Assembly (NCBI GenBank): GCA_019638355.1
Contig: JAHBTY010000006.1
Span: 310,001 to 374,000, forward strand
Length of the DNA stretch: 64,000 nucleotides
Direction of reading: 5' to 3'
Source of the DNA: Cyclobacteriaceae bacterium
Lineage (GTDB): Bacteria > Bacteroidota > Bacteroidia > Cytophagales > Cyclobacteriaceae
Part shown: positions 56,203 through 64,000 of the stretch, piece by piece
How the letters are laid out: the number at the start of each line of letters is the position of its first letter
Numbering within the stretch: the stretch's first letter is position 1
Notes under the pieces: generated by a model
The model's database searches: none
What the model was told of the DNA's origin: nothing
What the model saw: only the letters and a program-made list of their open reading frames with translations
Position numbers and translations under genes: made by a program

Positions 56203-56247
56203 CACCTGCTTTAAATATTGGAGTTTTGTTAAACGTAAAAACCCGTA

Positions 56248-56553
56248 CTACATCACTATTATATCCGTCAGTAAGTCGGGGCCAAATTCGGTCTTGAAAA
56301 TTTCCAGTATCCTGGTTTTATGCAGTACCAGGTCGTTTTTCAGCGAGGGGCTGTCTAACTGTACAAAAAGTACTTTATTTCTGATTTGAAGTTTTTTAGT
56401 GTGTTTGGCCAATACCTTACCCACCAATCGTTCCCAGGAAGCTATCAGGTTGGTTTCATCAAATTTTGATTTGATATGGTAACTCTTCAGCAGTTTCTGA
56501 ATTGCCTGCCCAATGTGTTGAAAGTTACCATCATTTTTTAAGTCCGCAGCCAT
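56248..56553 (-). CDS. DUF721 / DciA-like protein
   Basis: The 101-residue protein matches the DUF721 core: IGQAIQKLLKSYHIKSKFDETNLIASWERLVGKVLAKHTKKLQIRNKVLFVQLDSPSLKNDLVLHKTRIL. Some DUF721 proteins (DciA) load the replicative helicase. The start overlaps the recF end by 16 nt, so the pair is co-translated, fitting a DNA-replication or repair context. Confidence 0.88.
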   Translation of the reverse strand: MAADLKNDGNFQHIGQAIQKLLKSYHIKSKFDETNLIASWERLVGKVLAKHTKKLQIRNKVLFVQLDSPSLKNDLVLHKTRILEIFKTEFGPDLLTDIIVM

Positions 56554-57656
56554 GTACTGGTAAATGTACCATTTTCAATAGTAAAAATACGGGCTTGTAT
56601 TCCGGCCTCGGTTAAAATGGTTTGTGTTCTATCGGGGCGAGCGTCCGTTATGAATAGTTGTCCGAAAGTTCCGGCCGCTACAAGAGAGATAAGCCTATTG
56701 ATACGCCAGTCATCCAATTTGTCGAAAATATCATCCAGTAATAAAATGGGTTTAAGGTTCAGTTTGTTACTAATAACTTCAAATTCAGCCAGTTTCAAAG
56801 CTATCAGAAAAGATTTTTGTTGCCCTTGCGATCCTACTCTTCGTATTTCGTGGTCATTTAAAGTAAAGACAAAATCATCGCGGTGAACGCCTGTGGTTGT
56901 TCGTTGCAGCGCAACATCGCGCTGTACCGAGTTTTTGAGTAATTGTAAAAAGTTAGATTCGGCCAGATTTGATTTATAATGAATGTCGGCTTGTTCTTCG
57001 GTGGTTTGAGCCAGATGGCTATAATGTTGCTTAACCCGCGCTGCAAACTCATGGCAAAACTTTTGGCGCACACGAAAAATATAATCACCTGATTCTATCA
57101 ACCGTACATTATAGCTTTCCAGTAAGTTTAAATCTACCTGGCCACGATCGGAAAAATTTTTTAATAGACTATTTCGTTGTTTCAGTTGATGGGTATAGGT
57201 AATAAGATGTTCCAGGTAGCTGCGATCCATCTGACTGAGAATTGCGTCAATAAATTTGCGCCTCGGTTCGGCACCATCCCAAATCAACTCAATATCCTGC
57301 GGGGCAATTAAAACTACCGGGTACTTACCCAAATGTTCAGAAAATCGCGTGTAGTCCTGGCCGTCTTCGCGCAACACTTTTTTACCAACTGTTTGTACCA
57401 CACACTCAACCTGGGTTGATTTGTTGCCGATTATAAACCCACCTCTTAAAAAAAAGCCAGCCTCGTGGTGTTTAATGTTCTGGGTATCGGATGGATTAAA
57501 GGCACTTTTAGATAACGATAGGTAATGAATCGCATCCAGCACATTGGTTTTGCCAGAACCATTACGCCCCACCAAGCAGATAATGGGTGCATCGAAGGTC
57601 AGGTTAACCTCAGCATGGTTTTTAAAATTGAAAAGTCGGAGGGTATTGAGAAACAC
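56538..57656 (-). CDS. recF: DNA replication and repair protein RecF
   Basis: The protein is 372 residues from a GTG at 57656 (FLNTLRLFNFKNHAEVNLTF), the conserved family start; the longer frame to 57758 runs into the pdhA promoter region and gives an oversized protein. Walker A is GRNGSGKT (30-37), the signature-like GSQGQQKSFLIALKLAEFE follows, and Walker B is PILLLDDIFDKLDDWR. It is an SMC-like ATPase that helps load RecA at gaps. Confidence 0.93.
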   Translation of the reverse strand: MFLNTLRLFNFKNHAEVNLTFDAPIICLVGRNGSGKTNVLDAIHYLSLSKSAFNPSDTQNIKHHEAGFFLRGGFIIGNKSTQVECVVQTVGKKVLREDGQDYTRFSEHLGKYPVVLIAPQDIELIWDGAEPRRKFIDAILSQMDRSYLEHLITYTHQLKQRNSLLKNFSDRGQVDLNLLESYNVRLIESGDYIFRVRQKFCHEFAARVKQHYSHLAQTTEEQADIHYKSNLAESNFLQLLKNSVQRDVALQRTTTGVHRDDFVFTLNDHEIRRVGSQGQQKSFLIALKLAEFEVISNKLNLKPILLLDDIFDKLDDWRINRLISLVAAGTFGQLFITDARPDRTQTILTEAGIQARIFTIENGTFTSTWLRT

Positions 57657-57696
57657 GCGATCTGGAATAAAATTCAACTGTAAATGCGAACGGTCA

Positions 57697-57728
57697 TTTG
57701 GCGATTGTCGGCCGGAGGCGTATTTTCG
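57697..57728 (+). promoter_or_regulatory. Promoter of pdhA
   Basis: TTTG (57697-57700), a 20-nt spacer and TATTTTCG (57721-57728) match the Bacteroidota consensus with one mismatch. The ATG of pdhA is 32 nt downstream, and recF starts in the opposite direction 41 nt upstream. Confidence 0.75.
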
Positions 57729-57760
57729 CAACTCACATTTATGAATCAAAATTAGCAATT

Positions 57761-58789
57761 ATGGCAACAGCCCCGGCTAAAGGAAGTACGAAGAAAGACA
57801 AGAAGACATATTCTAAAGAAACTTACATGTTCTGGTTCGAGAGTATGTTGCTGATGCGCAAGTTCGAAGAGAAATCTGGCCAACTTTATGGCATGCAAAA
57901 AATACGTGGTTTTTGCCATTTATATATTGGGCAAGAGGCCTGTGCTGCAGGTTCTGTTTCTGCACTTCGCAAAGGCGATAAATATATTACTGCCTACCGC
58001 GACCATGCGCACCCGTTGGCATTAGGTACAAGTCCAAATGCAATTATGGCTGAATTATATGGCAAAGAAACCGGCATTACCAAAGGCAAGGGTGGTTCGA
58101 TGCACATTTTTGATAAGGAACATAATTTTATAGGTGGCCACGGTATTGTTGGGGCTCAGGTTCCGCTAGGCGCTGGTATTGCTTTCGCAGAAAAGTACAA
58201 TAAGACTGGTAACTTATGCATTTGTTATATGGGCGATGGCGCTGTGCGGCAAGGCGCCTTTCACGAAGCGTTAAACCTGGCCATGTTGTGGAAACTGCCT
58301 GTGATTTTTGTTATCGAAAATAATGGTTATGCCATGGGCACCTCGGTTGAGCGTACATCAAACGTGCACGAACTTTATACCTTAGGCGAAGCATATGATA
58401 TGCCTTCAGAGCCAGTTGATGGAATGAATGTAGAGGCTGTTCATGATGCCGTTGAACGAGCTGCTGAACGTGCCCGCGCTGGCGAAGGGCCTACCCTGTT
58501 GGAATTCCGAACATATCGTTACAAAGGCCACTCCATGAGCGACCCTCAAAAGTATCGTACCAAAGATGAAGTGGAGGAATATAAACAGCGCGACCCGGTA
58601 GAACAAGTTCGGGCTACCATTCTGAGTAAAAAAATAGCCACCGAAAAGGACTTGGAGGCCATTGAAGCCAAGGTAAATGCACAAGTTGAGGAAAGTGTAA
58701 AGTTTGCGGAAGAATCCAATTTCCCCGATCCTTCAGAAGCTCTTACTGATGTTTATTTTGAACCCAACTACCCTTTTATAATGGATTAA
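57761..58789 (+). CDS. pdhA: Pyruvate dehydrogenase E1 component subunit alpha
   Basis: The protein is 342 residues from the ATG at 57761. The thiamine-diphosphate motif is GDGAVRQGAFHEALNLAMLWKLPVIFVIENNGYAMGTSVERTS, and AYRDHAHPLALG and GKGGSMHIFD line the active site. RYKGHSMSDPQKYRTKDEV is the regulatory phosphorylation-loop region of E1-alpha. It decarboxylates pyruvate in the PDH complex with E1-beta, E2 and E3, none of which is in this window. A strong terminator follows, so it is monocistronic. Confidence 0.95.
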   Translation: MATAPAKGSTKKDKKTYSKETYMFWFESMLLMRKFEEKSGQLYGMQKIRGFCHLYIGQEACAAGSVSALRKGDKYITAYRDHAHPLALGTSPNAIMAELYGKETGITKGKGGSMHIFDKEHNFIGGHGIVGAQVPLGAGIAFAEKYNKTGNLCICYMGDGAVRQGAFHEALNLAMLWKLPVIFVIENNGYAMGTSVERTSNVHELYTLGEAYDMPSEPVDGMNVEAVHDAVERAAERARAGEGPTLLEFRTYRYKGHSMSDPQKYRTKDEVEEYKQRDPVEQVRATILSKKIATEKDLEAIEAKVNAQVEESVKFAEESNFPDPSEALTDVYFEPNYPFIMD

Positions 58790-58828
58790 TCAGCCTTTTG
58801 TTAAATAGGGCTTAATGCTTAGTTTTGC

Positions 58829-58858
58829 GTCCCGCTGTAAAGCGGGACTTTTATTTTT
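58829..58858 (+). terminator. Intrinsic terminator of pdhA
   Basis: GTCCCGCT (58829-58836), loop GTAA and AGCGGGAC (58841-58848) form an 8-bp GC-rich stem followed by TTTTATTTTT. It ends 8 nt before the next ATG. Confidence 0.93.
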
Positions 58859-58866
58859 AATATATC

Positions 58867-59553
58867 ATGGCAAAGAAGGAAGAAAAAAAGGATGTACTCG
58901 AAAACGCTGAGGTACTTCAGGAAAAACTGGTTGGTATTGAAGGCTGGTTTGAGAATAACCCTAAAATAGCTATTGGAATTGTAGCTGCAATAATATTGGT
59001 GGTAGGTGGCTATTTTGGATACCGCTATTATAGTAATAGCCAGGATAATCTTGCTCAAGGCGAAATGTTTCAGGCTATTCGTTACTTCGAAGCCGACAGT
59101 TTAGCCCAGGCATTAAATGGCGATGGCAACAACCTGGGTTTCTTGCAAATAATTGAAGATTACAGCGGTACAAAAGCAGGTAACCTTGCCAACTACTATG
59201 CCGGGGCTATTTACCTGAAGCAAGGAAAATTCCCGCTGGCTATCTTTCATCTGCAGGATTTCAGTTCTAATGATTTGTTGGTTCAGGCAAGGGCCTATAG
59301 CCTGATTGGCGATGCCTATATGGAGCAAGATAATTTTACCGAAGCAGCCCGTTATTACGCCAAAGCCGCTGCTTACAAACCAAATAAAGAATTTACCCCA
59401 ACTTACCTGATGAAGGCCGCATTGGCTTATGAAAAATTAAATCAGGCCGATAAAGCCAAGGCTGCCTATCAAACCATCATTGACGAATTCTGGGAATCAA
59501 GCGAGTACCAGAACGCCAGAAAGTTTAAAGCGAGATTGGAGACGAACTCTTAA
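58867..59553 (+). CDS. Tetratricopeptide-repeat membrane-anchored protein (YfgM-like)
   Basis: The 228-residue protein has a charged N-terminus, one membrane helix (about 33-54: IAIGIVAAIILVVGGYFGYRYY) and TPR-like helices (AGNLANYYAGAIYLKQGKFPLAIFHLQ; ARAYSLIGDAYMEQDNFTEAARYYAKAA; LMKAALAYEKLNQADKAKAAYQTIIDEF). The topology resembles YfgM, an envelope chaperone-associated protein. The function here is inferred only as protein interaction. It has terminators on both sides. Confidence 0.85.
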   Translation: MAKKEEKKDVLENAEVLQEKLVGIEGWFENNPKIAIGIVAAIILVVGGYFGYRYYSNSQDNLAQGEMFQAIRYFEADSLAQALNGDGNNLGFLQIIEDYSGTKAGNLANYYAGAIYLKQGKFPLAIFHLQDFSSNDLLVQARAYSLIGDAYMEQDNFTEAARYYAKAAAYKPNKEFTPTYLMKAALAYEKLNQADKAKAAYQTIIDEFWESSEYQNARKFKARLETNS

Positions 59554-59572
59554 GTTTTTAAGATAATCACGG

Positions 59573-59605
59573 AAAGGATCGCCAAAAGCGATCCTTTTTT
59601 ATTTT
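59573..59605 (+). terminator. Intrinsic terminator after the TPR gene
   Basis: AAAGGATCGC (59573-59582), loop CAAAA and GCGATCCTTT (59588-59597) form a perfect 10-bp stem followed by TTTATTTT. It separates the TPR gene from the toxin-antitoxin pair. Confidence 0.93.
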
Positions 59606-59632
59606 GTTACTTTTACTAAAATTTTCATCCTC

Positions 59633-59857
59633 ATGGAAACACTAGAAATAAGGAAACACCTACACGCATACATTGATATTGCTGATGAAAGACTTTTGAA
59701 ACTTATGTATGGAATGATTGTGGCTGATAAGCAAGAGTATGAAATGCCTGAATGGCATAAAGAGCTTATTCAAGAAAGATTAGAAAACTATGAAAAGAAC
59801 CCATCTGGTGGGATTTTACTTGAAGAGTTTAAATCAAGAATAGAAAAGATGCGATGA
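59633..59857 (+). CDS. Antitoxin-like addiction module protein
   Basis: The 74-residue acidic, helical protein has the small Bacteroidota antitoxin pattern: LEIRKHLHAYIDIADERLLKLMYGMI, then WHKELIQERLENYEKNPSGGILLEEFKSRIEKM, where the NPSGGILLEEFKSRI tail resembles the toxin-wrapping segment of such antitoxins. It overlaps the downstream toxin start by 4 nt (ATGA), typical for type II pairs. The codon use is more AT-rich than neighbouring genes, suggesting transfer. Confidence 0.8.
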   Translation: METLEIRKHLHAYIDIADERLLKLMYGMIVADKQEYEMPEWHKELIQERLENYEKNPSGGILLEEFKSRIEKMR

Positions 59858-60156
59858 GCTTCAAGCTTATCATATCACAGGAAGCACAACAAGACATCGA
59901 AGAATCAATTCAGTTCTACAACCTCCAAAAGGAGAATTTGGGTTTCGAGTTCTATGACTGCATACTTGAAAAATTCTATAAAATAAATTCCGCACCTTCT
60001 CACTATGCAGTTCGTTTCAAAAATGTAAGGGCTTCACATGCAAACCGATTCCCATACCTAATCTATTTCAAGGTTGATAAAATAAAATCCACGATAATAA
60101 TTCTAGGTGTATTACACACCAGTAGAAATCCGAAGATAATTAAAGAAAGAAAATAA
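59854..60156 (+). CDS. RelE/ParE-family toxin
   Basis: The 100-residue basic protein has the RelE/ParE fold pattern: [28 protein letters not shown], a central [23 protein letters not shown], and the strand end [29 protein letters not shown]. RelE members cleave mRNA on the ribosome and ParE members poison gyrase; ParE-like sequence features (HTSRNP, FPY) are somewhat favoured. It is paired with the antitoxin upstream, and the ribH ATG follows after 2 nt. Confidence 0.87.
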   Translation: MSFKLIISQEAQQDIEESIQFYNLQKENLGFEFYDCILEKFYKINSAPSHYAVRFKNVRASHANRFPYLIYFKVDKIKSTIIILGVLHTSRNPKIIKERK

Positions 60157-60158
60157 CT

Positions 60159-60626
60159 ATGGCAGGCATACTCAAATCAGTTTCAGGGAAGAGCAAAATA
60201 GATTTAGCTAAAAAGAGATTTGCTATTGTAGTGGCCGAATGGAACGATGATATAACCGAACCACTTTATGAGGGAGCCTATAACGCCTTACGAAAGCTGG
60301 GAGTAAAAAAATCGGGGATAATCAGAAAAAATGTACCGGGCACATTTGAGCTAACGCTGGGTGCGCTTTGGATGGCCGAACAAAAAAATATTGACGCAGT
60401 AATCTGTATCGGCTGTGTTATTCAGGGTGATACACCACACTTCGATTACATCTGCCAAAGCGTGGCGTATGGGATAACAGAAGTAAATATTAAAACCCGT
60501 AAGCCTGTAATTTTTGGAGTGCTTACCACACTTAATAAAGAACAAGCTTTGGAACGTGCCGGTGGCAAACTAGGCAACAAAGGTGAAGAGGCAGCTGTTA
60601 CTGCGGTTAAGATGTTGGAGTTTTAA
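60159..60626 (+). CDS. ribH: 6,7-dimethyl-8-ribityllumazine synthase
   Basis: The 155-residue protein forms the penultimate step of riboflavin synthesis. Motifs are [36 protein letters not shown] and [21 protein letters not shown] with the catalytic His in PHFDY. The N-terminus is slightly longer than minimal. It follows the toxin gene by 2 nt and may ride on the toxin-antitoxin transcript. Confidence 0.97.
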   Translation: MAGILKSVSGKSKIDLAKKRFAIVVAEWNDDITEPLYEGAYNALRKLGVKKSGIIRKNVPGTFELTLGALWMAEQKNIDAVICIGCVIQGDTPHFDYICQSVAYGITEVNIKTRKPVIFGVLTTLNKEQALERAGGKLGNKGEEAAVTAVKMLEF

Positions 60627-60635
60627 GCTTGTTAC

Positions 60636-63047
60636 ATGAATTGGGCAGGCAAGATTTTTCTATTGCTTTCAATTGGCCTTTACGGAATAACGATTACTTG
60701 CTTTTCTCAAACTGTACAAGGTAAAGTGGTAGATGAGCGTTCCGGTGAACCCCTCCCCTTTGTAAACATTTCGCTGGTTGGTACCACAGAAGGAACCGTA
60801 ACAGATATAAACGGTAGATATGTGCTATCCATTCAACCTGCTAATTCTATCAGAATAAGTTATGTAGGATACACCACTACTGTTCTTTCGGCAGAAGAAT
60901 TTCTAAAAACTTACCAACTCATCAAACTGAAAGAGGCTCCCCTTCAGTTAGAAAGTGTTGTCATTCTGGCCGGAGAAAATCCAGCTCACAAAATAATAAG
61001 AAAGGTAACCGCTAATCGAAAAATTAACGATCCGGAAAACCTGGTATCATTTCAGTACAAAGCCTATCATAAATTTTATGCAACGCTGGCTGGCGAGAAT
61101 CAAAACGATACTTCTCAACTTGTTACCTTTTTAAAAAACAGTCACTTTTTTGTAAGCGAAACGGTTACTGAACGAAAATATGTGAAGCCAAACCTTAACA
61201 AAGAAACCATTACTGGTAATCGCATGTCGGGCGTTAAAGACCCTTTTTTCGCTGTGCTGGCAAGCGACTTTCAACCGTTTACTTTTTACAAAGACCACAT
61301 TACACTTTTAGAAAAAGATTTTCTTAACCCGATTAGTCCGGGTAGCATAGGCAGATACGATTATCAACTGGCGGATACCTTGCTACGAGGAGCCGACACT
61401 ACATTTGTAATTTCTTTTGAATCGCTGCCAGGAAGATCGTTTGAAAGTCTGAAAGGTCAGCTTTACATTAACACCAATGGATATGCTATCGAAAATGTAC
61501 TGGCACAACCTGCCGATGACCATGCCTTAATTAATATTCAGATTGAGCAACAGTATGCTTTTGTTCATGGCCATTGGTTTCCACGCCAGCTCAATACTGA
61601 GTTTTTTTTAACCGAATACAAAATAAAGAACCGCAACGTAAAGTATGCGCACAGCAGTTATATTACCGATATTACCATAGGTGCTGAAATTTCCAAAAAT
61701 AATTTTGGGTTGCTAACTACCGATTTCGCTCCCGGAGCCAATAAGCAGCATGAACCCTTCTGGCAACAGCAGCGCCAGGATACATTAGAAAGAAAAGAGC
61801 AAAACACTTACAAATTCTACGATTCGCTTGGAAACAAACTGCGTTTTATGAACAGTACCATGAGTTTAATGGAAGGGCTTGCTACGGGAAAATTAAAGTG
61901 GGGACGATTCTATTTACCAGTGGAGCACTTGTTGCGGGTAAACAAATATGAAGGGTTGCGTGTGGGCTTTGGGTTACAAACTGGTGAAACCATTTCCCGA
62001 ATTTTTCAATGGGATGGTTACGTGGCCTATGGTTTTAATGACCAGGCATTGAAGTACGGTGGTGGTATGCAGATAAATCTGTCAAAGAAAAAAGATTTGT
62101 TCCTGAGCGCATCTTATCAGCGCGATGTGCGCGAACCTGGCAATACAAATTTCATCAAACCTCCACCTGTTACAATCGGAAATCAGAGCTACCGAAACTA
62201 TTTAACAACCAGAATGGACAGTCTTGAACAATATAAAATCTATTTCCATGCACGGCCGCTCCGGTTTATTCAGGTTGCTTTGTTTGCCCAACAACAAAAT
62301 ATAAAGCCTGCGTACGCTTATGCGTTTTCAACTATAGGTGAACAGCCCACTGATTTTACAAACTTCGAAACCGGCTTTCAGTTGCGGTATGCTTTCCGCG
62401 AAGGCTATGTACAGGTTGGCCAATCGGCTGTGGTAACAACCGTTGCTTATCCACAGGTTAATTTTTCTATTTCAAAATCATTTAGCGAAACCTTAAATGG
62501 CGCATTTGATTTTATTAAGTCGGAACTGGCCATCGATCACCAATTCAGAACAAAAGGTTTTGGGCAAACTACCTGGAAACTCTCCACTGGTTTACTGCAC
62601 GGGGATGCCCCCTATTCACTCTTGTTTAATGGAAGAGGCTCCAATACAGACTCATTCCTAGATAACCTGATTGTACCAAACTATTTTCAAACCATGGGCC
62701 TTTATGAATTTGTTTCAGATCGGTACATGTATCTTTTTCTTTCGCACAACTTTGGCCGGCTAACCGGAACACGCAGTAAAAATTTTCGCCCGGAGCTTTC
62801 TATTCTTCATAATATGGGTGTTGGTAGTTTATCTACACCATCAAGCCATCAGGAAATTATTTTCAACACCATGGAGAAAGGTTATATCGAAAGTGGAGCA
62901 GCACTTAACAACATTTTCCGATTTAAATATGTGAACCTATTTTATTGGGGATTCGGTGCAGGCGCTTTTTACCGATACGGGCCATACAGCTTTTCAGAAA
63001 CCCGAAAAAATTTCGCGGTCAAACTTTCGGTTACGTTCTCGCTTTAA
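60636..63047 (+). CDS. DUF5686 protein with carboxypeptidase-regulatory-like N-terminal domain
   Basis: The 803-residue protein has a signal peptide (1-24, ending CFSQ). An N-terminal beta-sandwich of the CarboxypepD_reg type (about 26-105: VQGKVVDERSGEPLPFVNISLVGTTEGTVTDINGRY) leads into the long DUF5686 region, with alternating aromatic residues of an outer-membrane barrel and a terminal AVKLSVTFSL. Such proteins are frequent in Bacteroidota and resemble a TonB-receptor barrel without a plug; the function is unknown. It lies 9 nt after ribH and has no terminator. Confidence 0.88.
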   Translation: MNWAGKIFLLLSIGLYGITITCFSQTVQGKVVDERSGEPLPFVNISLVGTTEGTVTDINGRYVLSIQPANSIRISYVGYTTTVLSAEEFLKTYQLIKLKEAPLQLESVVILAGENPAHKIIRKVTANRKINDPENLVSFQYKAYHKFYATLAGENQNDTSQLVTFLKNSHFFVSETVTERKYVKPNLNKETITGNRMSGVKDPFFAVLASDFQPFTFYKDHITLLEKDFLNPISPGSIGRYDYQLADTLLRGADTTFVISFESLPGRSFESLKGQLYINTNGYAIENVLAQPADDHALINIQIEQQYAFVHGHWFPRQLNTEFFLTEYKIKNRNVKYAHSSYITDITIGAEISKNNFGLLTTDFAPGANKQHEPFWQQQRQDTLERKEQNTYKFYDSLGNKLRFMNSTMSLMEGLATGKLKWGRFYLPVEHLLRVNKYEGLRVGFGLQTGETISRIFQWDGYVAYGFNDQALKYGGGMQINLSKKKDLFLSASYQRDVREPGNTNFIKPPPVTIGNQSYRNYLTTRMDSLEQYKIYFHARPLRFIQVALFAQQQNIKPAYAYAFSTIGEQPTDFTNFETGFQLRYAFREGYVQVGQSAVVTTVAYPQVNFSISKSFSETLNGAFDFIKSELAIDHQFRTKGFGQTTWKLSTGLLHGDAPYSLLFNGRGSNTDSFLDNLIVPNYFQTMGLYEFVSDRYMYLFLSHNFGRLTGTRSKNFRPELSILHNMGVGSLSTPSSHQEIIFNTMEKGYIESGAALNNIFRFKYVNLFYWGFGAGAFYRYGPYSFSETRKNFAVKLSVTFSL

Positions 63048-63206
63048 AAAAACAATCTCTAAACAAGAACATTCCCTAATTCAGAACACTGTCAGTACTG
63101 CAGCCTCAAAATCCTAACGTAGGAACCACCTTGCTTAACTCTCAAAAATTTTGGCAAGAACTGATTTCATCAAAAAATGGCTAAAATGAACAAAAAAGAA
63201 ACAAAT

Positions 63207-63239
63207 TTTGGACAAAAATTCAGTTAAAATCTATTTTTG
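63207..63239 (+). promoter_or_regulatory. Promoter of the DUF4143-type ATPase gene
   Basis: TTTG (63207-63210), a 21-nt spacer and TATTTTTG (63232-63239) match the Bacteroidota consensus exactly. The ATG at 63253 is 14 nt downstream, so the leader would be very short. The remaining 150 nt of this gap show nothing else. Confidence 0.8.
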
Positions 63240-63252
63240 TCTATATTGATTT

Positions 63253-64000
63253 ATGATAACACGTCATCTTTCTGATAAAATTATTGCGCTGAGGAAGCAA
63301 TTTCCTGTATTGTCACTTACCGGCCCAAGGCAGACTGGTAAAACCACTCTCCTCAAATCGATCTACAAAGATTTGCCCTATATAACCCTTGAAGACATTG
63401 ATAATCGCACCAATGCAATGCAAGATCCACGTGGGTTTCTTAGCAACTTTCCAAATGGGGTTGTATTGGATGAGGTACAAAATACACCTGAATTGTTTTC
63501 TTACATACAAGGTATAGTAGATGATAAGGACATTCATATCGTGCTATCTGGGTCTCAGAATTTTTTACTTTCAGAAAAAATAAACCAGAGTCTTGCTGGG
63601 CGCACGGCTATTCTAAAACTTCTCCCGTTTTCGTTTGATGAATTAAGCGGAACAAAGCATGAACCCAAAACCTGGGAAGCTTTCGTGTTTAACGGAGGGT
63701 ATCCTCGTTTATACGATAAACAAATAATGCCTGCGGATTTTTATCCGGCATACATCAATACTTATATCGAAAAGGATGTTCGGCAAATAAAGAATATCGA
63801 GAACCTGAACAGTTTTTCAATGTTTCTTAAACTTTGTGCCGGCAGAATTGGGCAGGTATTGAACATCCAGTCAATAGCAAGTGATGCCGGCATAAGTCCT
63901 AATACTGCCAAAGCCTGGCTTTCTGTATTGGAGGCGAGTTACATTATTCATTTTTTACAACCTCATCATAAAAATTATAATAAACGACTTATAAAATCAC
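63253..64000 (+). CDS. ATP-binding protein, AAA/DUF4143 type, truncated by window edge
   Basis: The open frame runs from the ATG at 63253 past the right edge (249 codons visible). Walker A is GPRQTGKTTL at 24-33, and Walker B-like GVVLDEVQNTPELF and the sensor strand IVLSGSQNFLL follow. The AAA domain then shows LLPFSFDELSG, FNGGYPRLY and YIEKDVRQIKNI, the usual markers of the DUF4143 ATPases, and a winged-helix-like segment (IASDAGISPNTAKAWLSVLEASYIIHFLQPHH). The family occurs in many copies in Bacteroidota and its role is unknown. It has its own promoter. Confidence 0.9.
   Translation, partial: MITRHLSDKIIALRKQFPVLSLTGPRQTGKTTLLKSIYKDLPYITLEDIDNRTNAMQDPRGFLSNFPNGVVLDEVQNTPELFSYIQGIVDDKDIHIVLSGSQNFLLSEKINQSLAGRTAILKLLPFSFDELSGTKHEPKTWEAFVFNGGYPRLYDKQIMPADFYPAYINTYIEKDVRQIKNIENLNSFSMFLKLCAGRIGQVLNIQSIASDAGISPNTAKAWLSVLEASYIIHFLQPHHKNYNKRLIKS

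Overview
The window reads as chromosome of a Bacteroidota bacterium, most likely a Cytophagales-like lineage (lineage is inference; no rRNA gene is present to place it). Reasons: Bacteroidota-type families (DUF5686 carboxypeptidase-regulatory barrel, DUF2490, DUF3467 beside rpoC, large alpha-2-macroglobulin, FtsX/MacB-type permease, DAHP synthase fused to chorismate mutase), almost no Shine-Dalgarno sequences, and several promoters of the Bacteroidota form TTTG-N19-21-TAnnTTTG.

Layout. 1-10.2 kb (mostly minus): a truncated M16 peptidase, a small operon of a membrane-tethered XRE regulator, alpha/beta hydrolase, DUF998 membrane protein and JmjC/cupin-8 protein, then an MFS exporter, an FtsX-type permease and a GT9 glycosyltransferase. 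10.2-16.7 kb (plus): EVE-domain protein, a tandem pair of paralogous secreted proteins, pyrR-pyrB, and a cystathionine-beta-synthase-type enzyme. 16.8-30.9 kb (minus): two paralogous OmpA-family proteins, then an envelope operon transcribed alpha-2-macroglobulin > small membrane protein > nitrilase-family hydrolase > subclass B1-like metallo-beta-lactamase > ArsC-like protein > unknown protein > penicillin-binding protein 1C, plus an M15 peptidase. 31-35.2 kb (minus): the aromatic amino acid operon pheA > aminotransferase > tyrA > DAHP synthase/chorismate mutase. 35.3-38.5 kb: a lipoprotein, two SET-domain proteins, a TauE/SafE permease and a DUF2490 protein. 38.6-56.2 kb (minus): the translation/transcription block tRNA-Tyr, -Gly, -Thr, tuf, tRNA-Trp, secE, nusG, rplKAJL, rpoBC, DUF3467, rpsL, rpsG, fusA, rpsJ. 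56.2-64 kb: DUF721, recF, pdhA, a TPR protein, a RelE/ParE-type toxin-antitoxin pair, ribH, a DUF5686 protein and a truncated DUF4143-type ATPase.

The most interesting signal is upstream of pheA. A 25-residue ORF (35203 to 35126, minus) has nine Phe/Tyr codons among ten consecutive codons. It is followed by a 12-bp hairpin and a U-run ending just before the pheA start, and a segment inside the leader ORF can pair with the 5' arm of that hairpin. This is the architecture of ribosome-mediated transcription attenuation, here apparently sensing charged tRNA-Phe and tRNA-Tyr to control the whole Phe/Tyr operon. Other notable points are the B1-type metallo-beta-lactamase co-transcribed with PBP1C and alpha-2-macroglobulin, a broken 5'-half copy of tRNA-Gly between two tRNA genes, rpsJ cut off from the rest of the S10 cluster by a terminator, and near-identical promoters on the tRNA-Trp/rpo and str operons.
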